9,164 nt of DNA, taken from the NCBI GenBank assembly GCA_002417685.1, contig DICP01000120.1, positions 1-9,164 of the forward strand, in the 5' to 3' direction. Shown here piece after piece: positions 1-6,433 of this stretch. This DNA is from Candidatus Mesolinea sp. UBA5823. Its GTDB lineage: Bacteria > Chloroflexota > Anaerolineae > Anaerolineales > Anaerolineaceae. The translations under genes were made by a program, and so were the position numbers. Position 1 is the stretch's first letter, and each line of letters opens with the position of its first letter. The notes under the pieces were generated by a model, which did no database searches, had not been told where the DNA came from, and saw nothing but the letters and a program-made list of their open reading frames with translations.

Positions 1-64
1 TACGGGTACTTTACCCTACGGGCACCTTACCCTACGGGTACTTTACCCCACGGGTACTTTACAG
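1..64. repeat. 16-bp tandem repeat, four units, cut by left edge
   Basis: Four head-to-tail 16-bp units lie at 1-16, 17-32, 33-48 and 49-64. Units 1 and 3 are identical (tacgggtactttaccc). Unit 2 has two T-to-C changes. Unit 4 begins with C instead of T and ends in ag instead of cc. Each consensus unit contains the inverted repeat GGGTA-CTT-TACCC, and the junction between units forms a second one (TACCC-TAC-GGGTA), so the array could fold in alternative registers. The array starts at base 1, so its true length is unknown. It lies just upstream of the murJ-like gene. I do not recognise it as a named element, and no function can be read from it. Confidence 0.9.
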
Positions 65-150
65 ATGGGTAGATATTATGGAAGTTATTTTTGTAAATTG
101 GAATCAACCTTAGTGCAGAGGCTGAAAATCACGCTTCAACATGAGGATGG

Positions 151-1692
151 ATGAAAAAGTTTAGCCGTTTATCTCAAGTATCGCTGTTACTCGCTGTTCT
201 TTTTACTGTGGATAAGCTCTTAGGGGTTGCACGCCAGATGCTGATTTCACGGCAGTTTGGGCTCTCGGCGGAGTTGGATGTCTTCAACGCAGCCAATAAC
301 CTGCCGGATATGCTTTTCATGCTAATATCCGGCGGGGCTTTGACAATTGCCTTTATACCTGTGCTAACCGAAGTGCTGAACAAAGATGGCAAGAAAGCAG
401 CTTGGGAGATGTTTTCCAACGTCCTCAATTTGGTGTTTTTAGTCACAGCAGCTGTTGCTATTATTTTTGGCATTTTTGCTCAACCCCTGGTGAGCAGCCA
501 AATCGGCGTGGCGCCAGGCTTCTCCGCTGAGCAAATGCAGCTCACTGTGCTTCTACTTCGTCTGAATTTAGTCGCCACGTTAGTTTTCTCGGTCAGTGGC
601 TTGGTGATGGCAGGATTGCAAGCCAATCAACATTTTTTATTGCCAGCGTTAGCGCCGATTTTTTATGACTTCGGACAAATCTTTGGGGCAGTCATTTTGG
701 CACCGAGCGAGCCTTATCATCTCGGCAGGATTGCCTTGCCAGCTTTAGACTTGGGCGTGGAAGGGCTCGTTTATGGCGTTATTATCGGTGCCTTACTGCA
801 TTTGCTCATCCAGGTGCCAGGGTTGCTCAAGTATCAATTCCGCTGGCACCCCCGCCTTAACCTGAAAGAGACGGAAACCCAAAAAGTACTCAAGCTCATG
901 GGTCCGCGTGTGCTGAGTATGCTCTTTATCCAACTGATTTTTATTGTGCAAGATAATATAGCCTCGCGCTTAGCTACTGGCTCAGTAACCGCGCTCACTT
1001 ACGGCTGGTGGATCATGCAGGTGCCGGAAACCCTCATTGGCACATCGATTGCTACCGCAGTGCTGCCAACGCTATCTGAATTTTTCAACCAGGGAAAAAT
1101 GGAGCAATTTAAAACACAAATTGAAAGGGCTGCGCGTAATATGCTGACGCTTACCATTCCGATAGCAGTGATTGCTGCGGTAGTTATCCTGCCAGTCATA
1201 CAAACCCTGTTGGGCTTCACGTTATCCGATGCCACCAGGGTAGCTGCGGTGACGCGGATTTTCTTATTGGGTATCGTAGGGCATGCGCTAGTAGAATTAT
1301 TTGTGCGTTCGTTCTATGCGATGCAAAAGCCACGCGTTCCCCTTTTGGGTTCAGCTTTAACATTTGTGATGTTCTTGGGTATAAGCTTGCTTCTGACGCC
1401 ATCCATGCAAGCTGCCGGCATCGCAGCCGCGAATACTATTGCGTACACCCTCCAAGCGGTCTTGTTATTGGTGTTGCTCAACCGAGAGCTCATATCAACT
1501 CAAGAACTTTCTTCTCAGCTGAAGCGCAGTCTGCTTGCAGCACTCTGCGGAGGCTTAGCTGCAGCCCTGGTGATGCGCTATCTACCAGGGATGGGCGGGA
1601 GTTTCATTGCAGCAATTCTCGCAGCTATAATTGGTTTAGGGGCTGCCGGTGTAATAGTTCGTAAAGATTTGCGAAATTTGGCAAGCCTTTAA
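151..1692 (+). CDS. murJ: MurJ/MviN-family lipid II flippase homologue
   Basis: This is a 513-residue polytopic inner-membrane protein of the MOP superfamily, close to the usual MurJ length (about 510) and consistent with 14 membrane segments. MurJ flips lipid-linked peptidoglycan precursor across the membrane. The N-terminal family block at residues 20-73 is clear: LLGVAR, then a block with D43, NLPD, GGAL and AFIPV. The TM8 region around 280-305 also matches, with an SV..LTYG stretch followed by VLPTLSE. By alignment from memory to E. coli MurJ, R24 and D39 are kept as R28 and D43, and R18 is K22. R52, R270 and E273 are replaced by F56, W287 and Q290. The ATG at 151 is forced from upstream by an in-frame TGA at 142; a close GAGG (143-146) may serve as ribosome binding site. 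The family is sure; the exact substrate is less sure because of the missing charges. Confidence 0.88.
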   Translation: MKKFSRLSQVSLLLAVLFTVDKLLGVARQMLISRQFGLSAELDVFNAANNLPDMLFMLISGGALTIAFIPVLTEVLNKDGKKAAWEMFSNVLNLVFLVTAAVAIIFGIFAQPLVSSQIGVAPGFSAEQMQLTVLLLRLNLVATLVFSVSGLVMAGLQANQHFLLPALAPIFYDFGQIFGAVILAPSEPYHLGRIALPALDLGVEGLVYGVIIGALLHLLIQVPGLLKYQFRWHPRLNLKETETQKVLKLMGPRVLSMLFIQLIFIVQDNIASRLATGSVTALTYGWWIMQVPETLIGTSIATAVLPTLSEFFNQGKMEQFKTQIERAARNMLTLTIPIAVIAAVVILPVIQTLLGFTLSDATRVAAVTRIFLLGIVGHALVELFVRSFYAMQKPRVPLLGSALTFVMFLGISLLLTPSMQAAGIAAANTIAYTLQAVLLLVLLNRELISTQELSSQLKRSLLAALCGGLAAALVMRYLPGMGGSFIAAILAAIIGLGAAGVIVRKDLRNLASL

Positions 1693-1705
1693 CCTGGTGT
1701 ATAAT
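1678..1705 (+). promoter_or_regulatory. Sigma-A-type promoter for the TPR gene
   Basis: A TTGGCA -35 box (1678-1683) and a perfect TATAAT -10 box (1700-1705) are separated by 16 bp. They lie across the last codons and stop of the murJ-like gene. The expected transcription start is about 1712, only about three bases before the ATG at 1715, and no Shine-Dalgarno sequence is visible. This fits a leaderless or near-leaderless mRNA. The boxes are seen; the start site is inferred. Confidence 0.6.
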
Positions 1706-1714
1706 TTTCAACCT

Positions 1715-2860
1715 ATGGACACGGAAAATAACGATCAATCAAACGACATTCAGCAAACTCCACAAGAGTCTGAACCAGTAAGCATTCCCCAAGAAGCAAT
1801 GGTGGAATCGGAACCACTCTCGGAACACCCCGTGGAGCAAAAACAGCGCAAAACGCCTTGGATTTTATTTGCGGTGATTTTTTTGATTTTAGCGCTGGTG
1901 TTGGGAGCTTATTTTGGCTATCGCAATGGCATCGCTCGCCGTTTAGAGAAAGAAAAAATTACTGTTGTCCAGGTTGCCGCTGAACAGTATCAGTTAGCTT
2001 TCCAGGATATTGCCGCGGGGAATTATGAAAATGCTAAAACACGTATTGAATATGTGATCGAGATCTATCCGCAATTCCCTGGCGCGCCAGAGCTTTTGCG
2101 TGATATTCTCCTGAATCTCGAGCAACCGACGGCAATGCCAACCCTGATAGAAAAATTTACGCCCACACCTGCTGTAACCAGCACTCCGGATTTCCGTGCC
2201 GCAGAGCAGATCTTTACGGAAATTCAACAAGCAGTCACGGAAAAACAATGGGATCAAGCCATTCAAGATATCATTGCTATCCGCGAGGTCAATTATGACT
2301 ACCGCAAAGTTCAAGTGGATGGTTTTTACTATATTGCCCTGAGGAACCGCGGCATCCAAAGGATCCAATCCGGACAGCTCGAACAGGGATTGTTTGACCT
2401 TGCCACCGCCGAGCAATTTGCCCCCTTAGATGGGGAAGCAGACGGCGTTCGAACCTGGGCGCAACTTTACCTGAGTGGTGCCAGTTATTGGGACGTCAAT
2501 TGGCAGCAGGCAATCGATATTTTTGCGCAAGTCAAGGATGCTTACCCATACCTAATGGATTCCTCTGGGATGACAGCGATTGAGCGTTATCGCGTTGCGC
2601 TATATCTATATGGAGATCAATTTGCCGCCTCAGGAGATTACTGTAAAGCCCATGAATACTATCTGCAGTCCTTAGCAGTTGGACCGGATGCGAATGTACA
2701 AGCTACGGCGCAACGCTACGCAGAAGCGTGCCAGGCCATACAGGCAACTCCCGAGCCAACCGAAGAGCTTACACCTATCCCAACTGAGCAAACGCCTCTT
2801 CCGCCTACAGAACCAACACCGGAACAAACGCCCACAGCACCAGAAACGCCACAACCCTAA
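1715..2860 (+). CDS. Membrane-anchored TPR-like protein, Pro/Thr-rich tail
   Basis: This is a 381-residue protein of unknown function. An acidic, Gln/Glu-rich cytoplasmic N-terminus (about 1-43) is followed by a basic stretch and one membrane helix (about 49-67). A positive flank GYRNGIARR follows, so topology is not certain from charge alone. The rest is helical: about 85-135 and 160-340 contain TPR-like helix pairs, for example YQLAFQDIAAGNYENAKTRI, QWDQAI and DYCKAHEYYLQSLAVGP. A Thr/Pro linker near 148-158 and a Thr/Pro/Glu tail after 344 look like disordered extracytoplasmic segments. The open frame could begin at GTG 1697, but that codon overlaps the likely -10 region; ATG 1715 suits the promoter better. 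It follows the murJ-like gene by 22 bp. TPR domains usually mediate protein contacts; an envelope role is a guess from context. Confidence 0.8.
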   Translation: MDTENNDQSNDIQQTPQESEPVSIPQEAMVESEPLSEHPVEQKQRKTPWILFAVIFLILALVLGAYFGYRNGIARRLEKEKITVVQVAAEQYQLAFQDIAAGNYENAKTRIEYVIEIYPQFPGAPELLRDILLNLEQPTAMPTLIEKFTPTPAVTSTPDFRAAEQIFTEIQQAVTEKQWDQAIQDIIAIREVNYDYRKVQVDGFYYIALRNRGIQRIQSGQLEQGLFDLATAEQFAPLDGEADGVRTWAQLYLSGASYWDVNWQQAIDIFAQVKDAYPYLMDSSGMTAIERYRVALYLYGDQFAASGDYCKAHEYYLQSLAVGPDANVQATAQRYAEACQAIQATPEPTEELTPIPTEQTPLPPTEPTPEQTPTAPETPQP

Positions 2861-2880
2861 ACCTTTATCATAGAGTTGAT

Positions 2881-2913
2881 AGCCTGACGATGTTTACACC
2901 GCCAGGCTTTTTT
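2881..2913 (+). terminator. Intrinsic terminator after the TPR gene
   Basis: AGCCTG (2881-2886) pairs with CAGGCT (2903-2908). Two further C-G pairs can form inside a one-base mismatch. The stem runs straight into six T's (2908-2913) and then an A/T-rich stretch. It sits 20 bp after the stop codon and lies between convergent genes. On the minus strand the hairpin is not followed by a T-run, so it should work mainly for the plus-strand gene. Confidence 0.75.
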
Positions 2914-2940
2914 AAATTTTCTGATTCCGATATAAGCTTT

Positions 2941-4278
2941 TTAGAGGACTTTTCCGAAAAGATCATGCTGCATCGCAGCCGTAATGCGCACTGGGAGGAG
3001 CTCGCCAACCTCACCTGTTCCTTCTGCAATCACTAAACCATCGATTTCCGGCGCATCACGGTATGTGCGCCCAATCAAGACACCATTTTCTTGGTCCACG
3101 CCTTCAACCAGCATGTTGAGCACCTTCCCGCGCAGTTTTTGGTTTTTTTGATAAGAAATGCCAGCCTGCAAGGTCATGAGTTCTTGCCGGCGGGCTTCTT
3201 TGACTTCTTGAGGGATTGGGTCACCAAAGATTTGGGCTGATGTGCCATTTTCCATTGAGTAGGTGAAGACGCCGACGTGATCAAACTGCATTTCCTCGAG
3301 AAAATCCTTCAGCACTTGAAAACTCTGCTCGGATTCCCCAGGGAAGCCGACGATAAACGTGGTACGAATGACGAGGTCGGGCAGTTTGCCTCGCATCTTT
3401 GCTACTGTATTGCGAACCCAATCGATATCGCTAGGACGGCGCATCGATTGTAGGACTTTAGGGTCAGCGTGCTGTAAGGGGATATCGAGGTAAGGCAGCA
3501 ACTGTGGAAATTCGACCATCATGTCGATGAGGCGGTCGCTGAAATAACCCGGATAGGTATAAAGCAAACGAACCCATGGTATGTGGGGTATGACTGGCAA
3601 GAGATCGGCAAGCAAGTTAGGCAAGCCGTCTTGTAATCCAAGATCTTGACCATAATCGGTTACATCCTGAGCAATGATATTAATTTCCTGGACTCCAGCA
3701 GCCTGCAAAGCATGTGCATCTTTTAAGATGTCATCTTTTGGTCTACTGGTTAGCGTGCCCTTGATGCCTGGGATAGCGCAAAAAGCGCAGGAGCGTCGGC
3801 AGCCATCAGCAATTTTGAGGTAGCTGCTACCTCCCTGAATCACATAACCAGGGAGTTCGGGGTGATTAACAATCTGTGCATGGTTTGAAAAATAAACCTC
3901 GCTGTGTGGCTGGGAATGCTCACTGAGAGTTCGCATCAAAGGGAGGATGTCCGCTAAGTCGCGCGTGCCCATCAAACCGTCGATGCCTGGAACGCTTGCA
4001 AGCAGCTCAGCTCGATAGCGTTCTGTTAGGCAGCCAGCAGCAATCAGTTTCTGCCCCCGGCGTTTGTGCTCAGAAAACTCTTGCAATGCCTGGAGCGATT
4101 CTTGCCGGGCGTCGTGGATGAAGCCGCAAGTATTGATAATGATAAACTCTGCTTGGTTAGGATCTTCCACGAGGGTAAGGCCTTGTTGAGAGAGTAAACT
4201 CCATAAGCCCTGAGAATCGACCAGGTTCTTTGCACAGCCCAGGGAGATGAGGTGAAATGTGTTTGGTATTATTTTCAT
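2941..4278 (-). CDS. rimO: Ribosomal protein S12 methylthiotransferase RimO
   Basis: RimO is a radical-SAM enzyme that adds a methylthio group to the beta-carbon of a conserved aspartate in ribosomal protein uS12. At 445 residues it has full family length. The N-terminal UPF0004 domain carries the three second-cluster cysteines C15 (SLGCAKNLVDS), C51 (NTCGF) and C83 (AAGCLTERY). The radical-SAM CxxxCxxC motif is C160/C164/C167 within DGCRRSCAFCAIPGIKG. A C-terminal TRAM domain (about 370-440) follows. The SLGCAKNLVDS and CAFCAIP signatures separate RimO from the tRNA enzyme MiaB. The ATG at 4276-4278 overlaps the stop of the upstream RodZ-like gene by four bases (ATGA). No Shine-Dalgarno is visible before it, so translation is probably coupled to that gene. 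It is last in its minus-strand operon. Confidence 0.96.
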   Translation of the reverse strand: MKIIPNTFHLISLGCAKNLVDSQGLWSLLSQQGLTLVEDPNQAEFIIINTCGFIHDARQESLQALQEFSEHKRRGQKLIAAGCLTERYRAELLASVPGIDGLMGTRDLADILPLMRTLSEHSQPHSEVYFSNHAQIVNHPELPGYVIQGGSSYLKIADGCRRSCAFCAIPGIKGTLTSRPKDDILKDAHALQAAGVQEINIIAQDVTDYGQDLGLQDGLPNLLADLLPVIPHIPWVRLLYTYPGYFSDRLIDMMVEFPQLLPYLDIPLQHADPKVLQSMRRPSDIDWVRNTVAKMRGKLPDLVIRTTFIVGFPGESEQSFQVLKDFLEEMQFDHVGVFTYSMENGTSAQIFGDPIPQEVKEARRQELMTLQAGISYQKNQKLRGKVLNMLVEGVDQENGVLIGRTYRDAPEIDGLVIAEGTGEVGELLPVRITAAMQHDLFGKVL

Positions 4279-5582
4279 GGCAGAACTGTCGTTGTGGGGG
4301 TTGGTTGGAAAGGAGGTGTGGCAGAAAGGTCCTGCATACCGTTGGCGTCAAAGCGCAAACGTAAAAGCTGACCAACACGGCTAAAAGGATCTAATTGCGT
4401 TTGGTTGTAGACAATTTCTAGTGCAGCAGCATTTCCAGCTTCCAGCTCTAGGTATTCCTCGGCTGTGTAAGCTTCCACACTGCCAGCAGGCATTCTACCT
4501 TGATAAACTTCCTCGTTATCAGCGTTGACTTTGACCCAAACGGATTGGCGCGCATGAACGACAACTTGAATCGGTGCGGTTGAATCTAGAGGCACCGTGA
4601 GCGGTGTAGCTGTAGGCAGTTGGAAAGCAGGTGCTTCTTCGGTGGGGGTTTGGGTTAGTTCTATACCCATCGGTGTCTGGGAGCCAATCAAGATCTCTTG
4701 AATTTCGGGGAGGTTGGTTGTTTCAGTTTGGGGTTCAGGCTGGTTCATCAACTGAGCAGCCCCCCAAACCATGAAGAATATAATGCCACCTACGAGCAGA
4801 GTCCCAAAAAAAAGATCCAAGGTGAAAAAGCGTCTGAGTGCGACCCAACGCGGAGAAAGCAGCCTGGCGCGGTTGCGCGGTTTGCTCTCGGCGGCAGCTT
4901 TTTCTGCTAAGCGTTCCTGCAGCGCATCGGCAAATTGCACCAATAATAAATCAGTGTTGAGGTTTAGGAAGCGCGCATAGGTCTGCAGCAATCCTTTAGC
5001 TTCGGCGGGGCTAGCAAACGCGTCAAAGTTACCCTGCTCCAAGGCTATCAACTGGGCTCGGGGAATGTGAGTCTGCTCGACGAGCAGATCCCACGGGATA
5101 TCTAAGTATCGCCGGCGGGCATTCAGCTGTCTACCAATGTCATCCAGAATCTGCTGAGAGCGCGATACCGGCAGAGGTGATAAAACTTCAACTGCTTTAT
5201 TATCATTTGGGGCTATTCCCGATTTGTTACGGCGCCTGATGCGCTTAGGCTCCTTCTTTTTTGATGATTTTACTTTTGGTGGAGGTATTACTTCTGAAAG
5301 AGCTTTCAATTCTTCAGCAGATTGATTGGTTGATGCGTCTGATATTGGTGCTTCTTCTGCTGCTATCAGGGGAGCAGATTCTTCTAGTGGAACACCAAGA
5401 AAATCGGCGTAAAGCTTGAGGAAGCCGCGGATTTGGGCGCGAGAACCCAAATCTGCATATTCGTCGTTCTCCAGATCCTGCAAGATGGAAAGGCGGATGC
5501 GGGTGGATTTCGCAACCTGCTCAAGGGGAATGTTCCGTTCTTCGCGGATCTGTTTTAGCTTTGAGCCAGAAATTTCAGACAT
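4275..5582 (-). CDS. RodZ-like membrane protein with two HTH units
   Basis: This 435-residue protein has the RodZ architecture: a cytoplasmic HTH, one membrane helix and an extracytoplasmic domain. HTH-1 is at about 6-65 (GSKLKQIREERNIPLEQVAK) and matches the HTH_25/RodZ family. A linker with a strongly basic patch (104-119) leads to HTH-2 at about 150-210. HTH-2 aligns with HTH-1 at a constant 144-residue offset (shared G, IP, T.I, LE, YA.FL). The membrane helix is about 253-275. A Thr/Pro-rich linker (282-335) precedes a C-terminal domain (about 337-412) resembling the RodZ DUF4115 domain. RodZ links MreB to the wall-elongation machinery in rod-shaped bacteria; whether this protein does so is inferred. 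The ATG at 5582 lacks a clear Shine-Dalgarno but has a promoter directly upstream. It overlaps rimO by ATGA. The rodZ symbol is withheld because of the duplicated HTH. Confidence 0.85.
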   Translation of the reverse strand: MSEISGSKLKQIREERNIPLEQVAKSTRIRLSILQDLENDEYADLGSRAQIRGFLKLYADFLGVPLEESAPLIAAEEAPISDASTNQSAEELKALSEVIPPPKVKSSKKKEPKRIRRRNKSGIAPNDNKAVEVLSPLPVSRSQQILDDIGRQLNARRRYLDIPWDLLVEQTHIPRAQLIALEQGNFDAFASPAEAKGLLQTYARFLNLNTDLLLVQFADALQERLAEKAAAESKPRNRARLLSPRWVALRRFFTLDLFFGTLLVGGIIFFMVWGAAQLMNQPEPQTETTNLPEIQEILIGSQTPMGIELTQTPTEEAPAFQLPTATPLTVPLDSTAPIQVVVHARQSVWVKVNADNEEVYQGRMPAGSVEAYTAEEYLELEAGNAAALEIVYNQTQLDPFSRVGQLLRLRFDANGMQDLSATPPFQPTPTTTVLP

Positions 5583-5588
5583 ATGCTC

Positions 5589-5617
5589 ATTCTAACAAAA
5601 CCGACCTGGTCTGCCAA
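5589..5617 (-). promoter_or_regulatory. Promoter for the RodZ-like gene, probably leaderless
   Basis: On the minus strand, TTGGCA (5617-5612) and TAGAAT (5594-5589) are spaced by 17 bp. The -10 box ends six bases before the ATG at 5582, so transcription should begin at or within a base of the start codon. No Shine-Dalgarno is seen. The -35 box lies inside the loop of the hairpin that follows rplI. The -35 hexamer is identical to that before the TPR gene. Confidence 0.55.
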
Positions 5618-5639
5618 ATCAGTGACGCGATCAGGTCGG
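5597..5639 (-). terminator. Hairpin terminator after rplI
   Basis: Read on the minus strand, CCGACCTG (5639-5632) pairs perfectly with CAGGTCGG (5608-5601). The loop is 23 bases and is followed by TTTTG (5600-5596). The 8-bp GC-rich stem with a short T-run fits an intrinsic terminator for rplI. The large loop and only four T's make it probably leaky, so some rplI transcripts may read into the RodZ-like gene and rimO. Confidence 0.5.
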
Positions 5640-5670
5640 AATATTGAAGATTAATTAAGACGCAGTGGGT

Positions 5671-6228
5671 TTATGCTTCGGCTTCTGCTTGGATTTCTGT
5701 TGAAGTATCGACAGTTTCTACCTTAGTTTGTGCTTCAACGCTCTCGGTGGAGGGAGCTTTAGTGGACTGAGGTTTTACGGCTTCACCTTCTCGGCGTACG
5801 ATCACTTTGATTTGCGGGATGAGGTCAAGCGTCAGGTGAATCGGAATATCGAATTCACCCAGCGTACGGATAGGTTCGGTTGAAATTTGGTGGCGGTCAA
5901 TCTCCAATTCTTTCAGCTCTTTAATCCGATCTGCGATCATTTGGGGGGTTACAGAGCCATAAAGTTTGCCGGTCTCACCAGCTTTTACGACGAAATCCAC
6001 CTCGAGACCAGAAAGGATATCTGCTACGCCCATTAGTTCGTTACTGAGGATAGCGCGTTTTTCATTTGCCTTAGAAGCAATGGATTCGGCTAAGGTCATG
6101 GTCTTTTCGGTGGCAGGAATTGCCAAACCTTGCGGGATTAAATAGTTGCGCCCATAGCCATCAGCAACCTTCTTGATATCCCCCGCTCTACCTAATTTAT
6201 AAACGTCCTTAATTAATAAAACTTTCAT
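5671..6228 (-). CDS. rplI: 50S ribosomal protein bL9 with C-terminal extension
   Basis: bL9 binds 23S rRNA near the L1 stalk and affects frame maintenance during translation. The first 50 residues are diagnostic: MKVLLIKDV, then GRAGDIKKVADGYGRNYLIPQ and GLAIPAT, matching the L9 signature. The C-terminal globular domain ends near residue 148 (KVIVRREGEA). The protein has 185 residues against about 150 for the family. The extra tail of some 35 residues is low-complexity and rich in Thr, Ser, Glu and Ala. ATG 6228 is chosen because the family starts MKV and AAAGGG (6240-6235) is six bases upstream; GTG at 6231 is possible but too close to that site. The gene stands apart from the rpsF-ssb-rpsR set it often accompanies, and heads a minus-strand block with its own promoter. 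Confidence 0.96.
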   Translation of the reverse strand: MKVLLIKDVYKLGRAGDIKKVADGYGRNYLIPQGLAIPATEKTMTLAESIASKANEKRAILSNELMGVADILSGLEVDFVVKAGETGKLYGSVTPQMIADRIKELKELEIDRHQISTEPIRTLGEFDIPIHLTLDLIPQIKVIVRREGEAVKPQSTKAPSTESVEAQTKVETVDTSTEIQAEAEA

Positions 6229-6261
6229 CACAAGCCCTTTCTGCTGTAATTTATTTTTTTA

Positions 6262-6273
6262 CTTCACGTGAAG
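6262..6273. repeat. 12-bp perfect palindrome in the rplI leader
   Basis: CTTCACGTGAAG is a perfect 12-bp palindrome about 35 bases before the rplI start codon, inside the predicted 5' leader. It could be a protein binding site or a small hairpin with an ACGT loop. In the rplI direction it is followed by A's, so it is not an intrinsic terminator. No family assignment can be made. Confidence 0.5.
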
Positions 6274-6296
6274 GGTACAACACGCAAGCGGCAAGT

Positions 6297-6323
6297 ATTT
6301 TATCACATTCCTTGAGGCGTCAA
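6297..6323 (-). promoter_or_regulatory. Promoter for rplI
   Basis: On the minus strand, TTGACG (6323-6318) precedes TAAAAT (6302-6297). The 15-bp spacer is short, but a TG one base before the -10 box (TGATAAAAT) gives an extended -10 that can compensate. The expected start is near 6290, giving a leader of about 60 bases before ATG 6228. Confidence 0.5.
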
Positions 6324-6325
6324 GG
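6310..6325. promoter_or_regulatory. Inverted repeat overlapping the rplI -35 box
   Basis: CCTTGA-GGCG-TCAAGG is a perfect 6-bp inverted repeat with a 4-bp centre. It covers the whole predicted rplI -35 hexamer. That position is typical of a repressor operator, though 6-bp arms are short enough for chance. It lies in the divergent region shared with the methylmalonyl-CoA mutase gene, about 65 bp upstream of that gene's likely -10 box. Confidence 0.35.
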
Positions 6326-6390
6326 TGAAAGGTTAATCCAACCCTCAAAGCTTTGTAAGTTCAATTTTCTAACCAAGAACGCAGATAGAT

Positions 6391-6396
6391 TATACT
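6391..6396 (+). promoter_or_regulatory. Likely -10 box for the mutase operon
   Basis: TATACT matches the -10 consensus at five of six bases and would start transcription near 6403, about 30 bases before ATG 6434. No good -35 hexamer is seen 16-18 bp upstream (ttctaacc there is weak). The promoter may therefore be weak or need an activator. Confidence 0.35.
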
Positions 6397-6416
6397 TATA
6401 GCCGTTGAGCAAAATT

Positions 6417-6433
6417 AGATTGGAGAAAAATCT
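6417..6433 (+). promoter_or_regulatory. Mutase ribosome binding site inside a small hairpin
   Basis: GGAG (6422-6425) lies eight bases before ATG 6434 and is a normal Shine-Dalgarno. It sits in the 7-base loop of a weak A/U-rich stem (AGATT 6417-6421 with AATCT 6429-6433). The stem can extend by one pair into the A of the start codon. The ribosome site itself is firm; any role of the stem is speculative. Confidence 0.5.

Noticed and set aside
1..64. CRISPR array
   Set aside because: The units are only 16 bp and abut directly, with no unique spacers between them.
58..79. Promoter for the murJ-like gene from TTTACA (58-63) and TATTAT (74-79)
   Set aside because: The spacing is only 10 bp, far from 16-18, and no better -35 box lies at the right distance.
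1697..1699. GTG start for the TPR gene
   Set aside because: It sits directly before the TATAAT box and has no ribosome site. ATG 1715 fits the promoter better.
1994..2416. 140-codon open frame on the minus strand
   Set aside because: It is antisense to the TPR gene and shows no recognisable motif, ribosome site or promoter.
2881..2913. Bidirectional terminator also serving rimO
   Set aside because: Read on the minus strand, the hairpin is followed by ATCAACTC rather than T's.
6229..6231. GTG start for rplI
   Set aside because: It would leave only three bases after the AAAGGG site. The bL9 family starts MKV, which fits ATG 6228.
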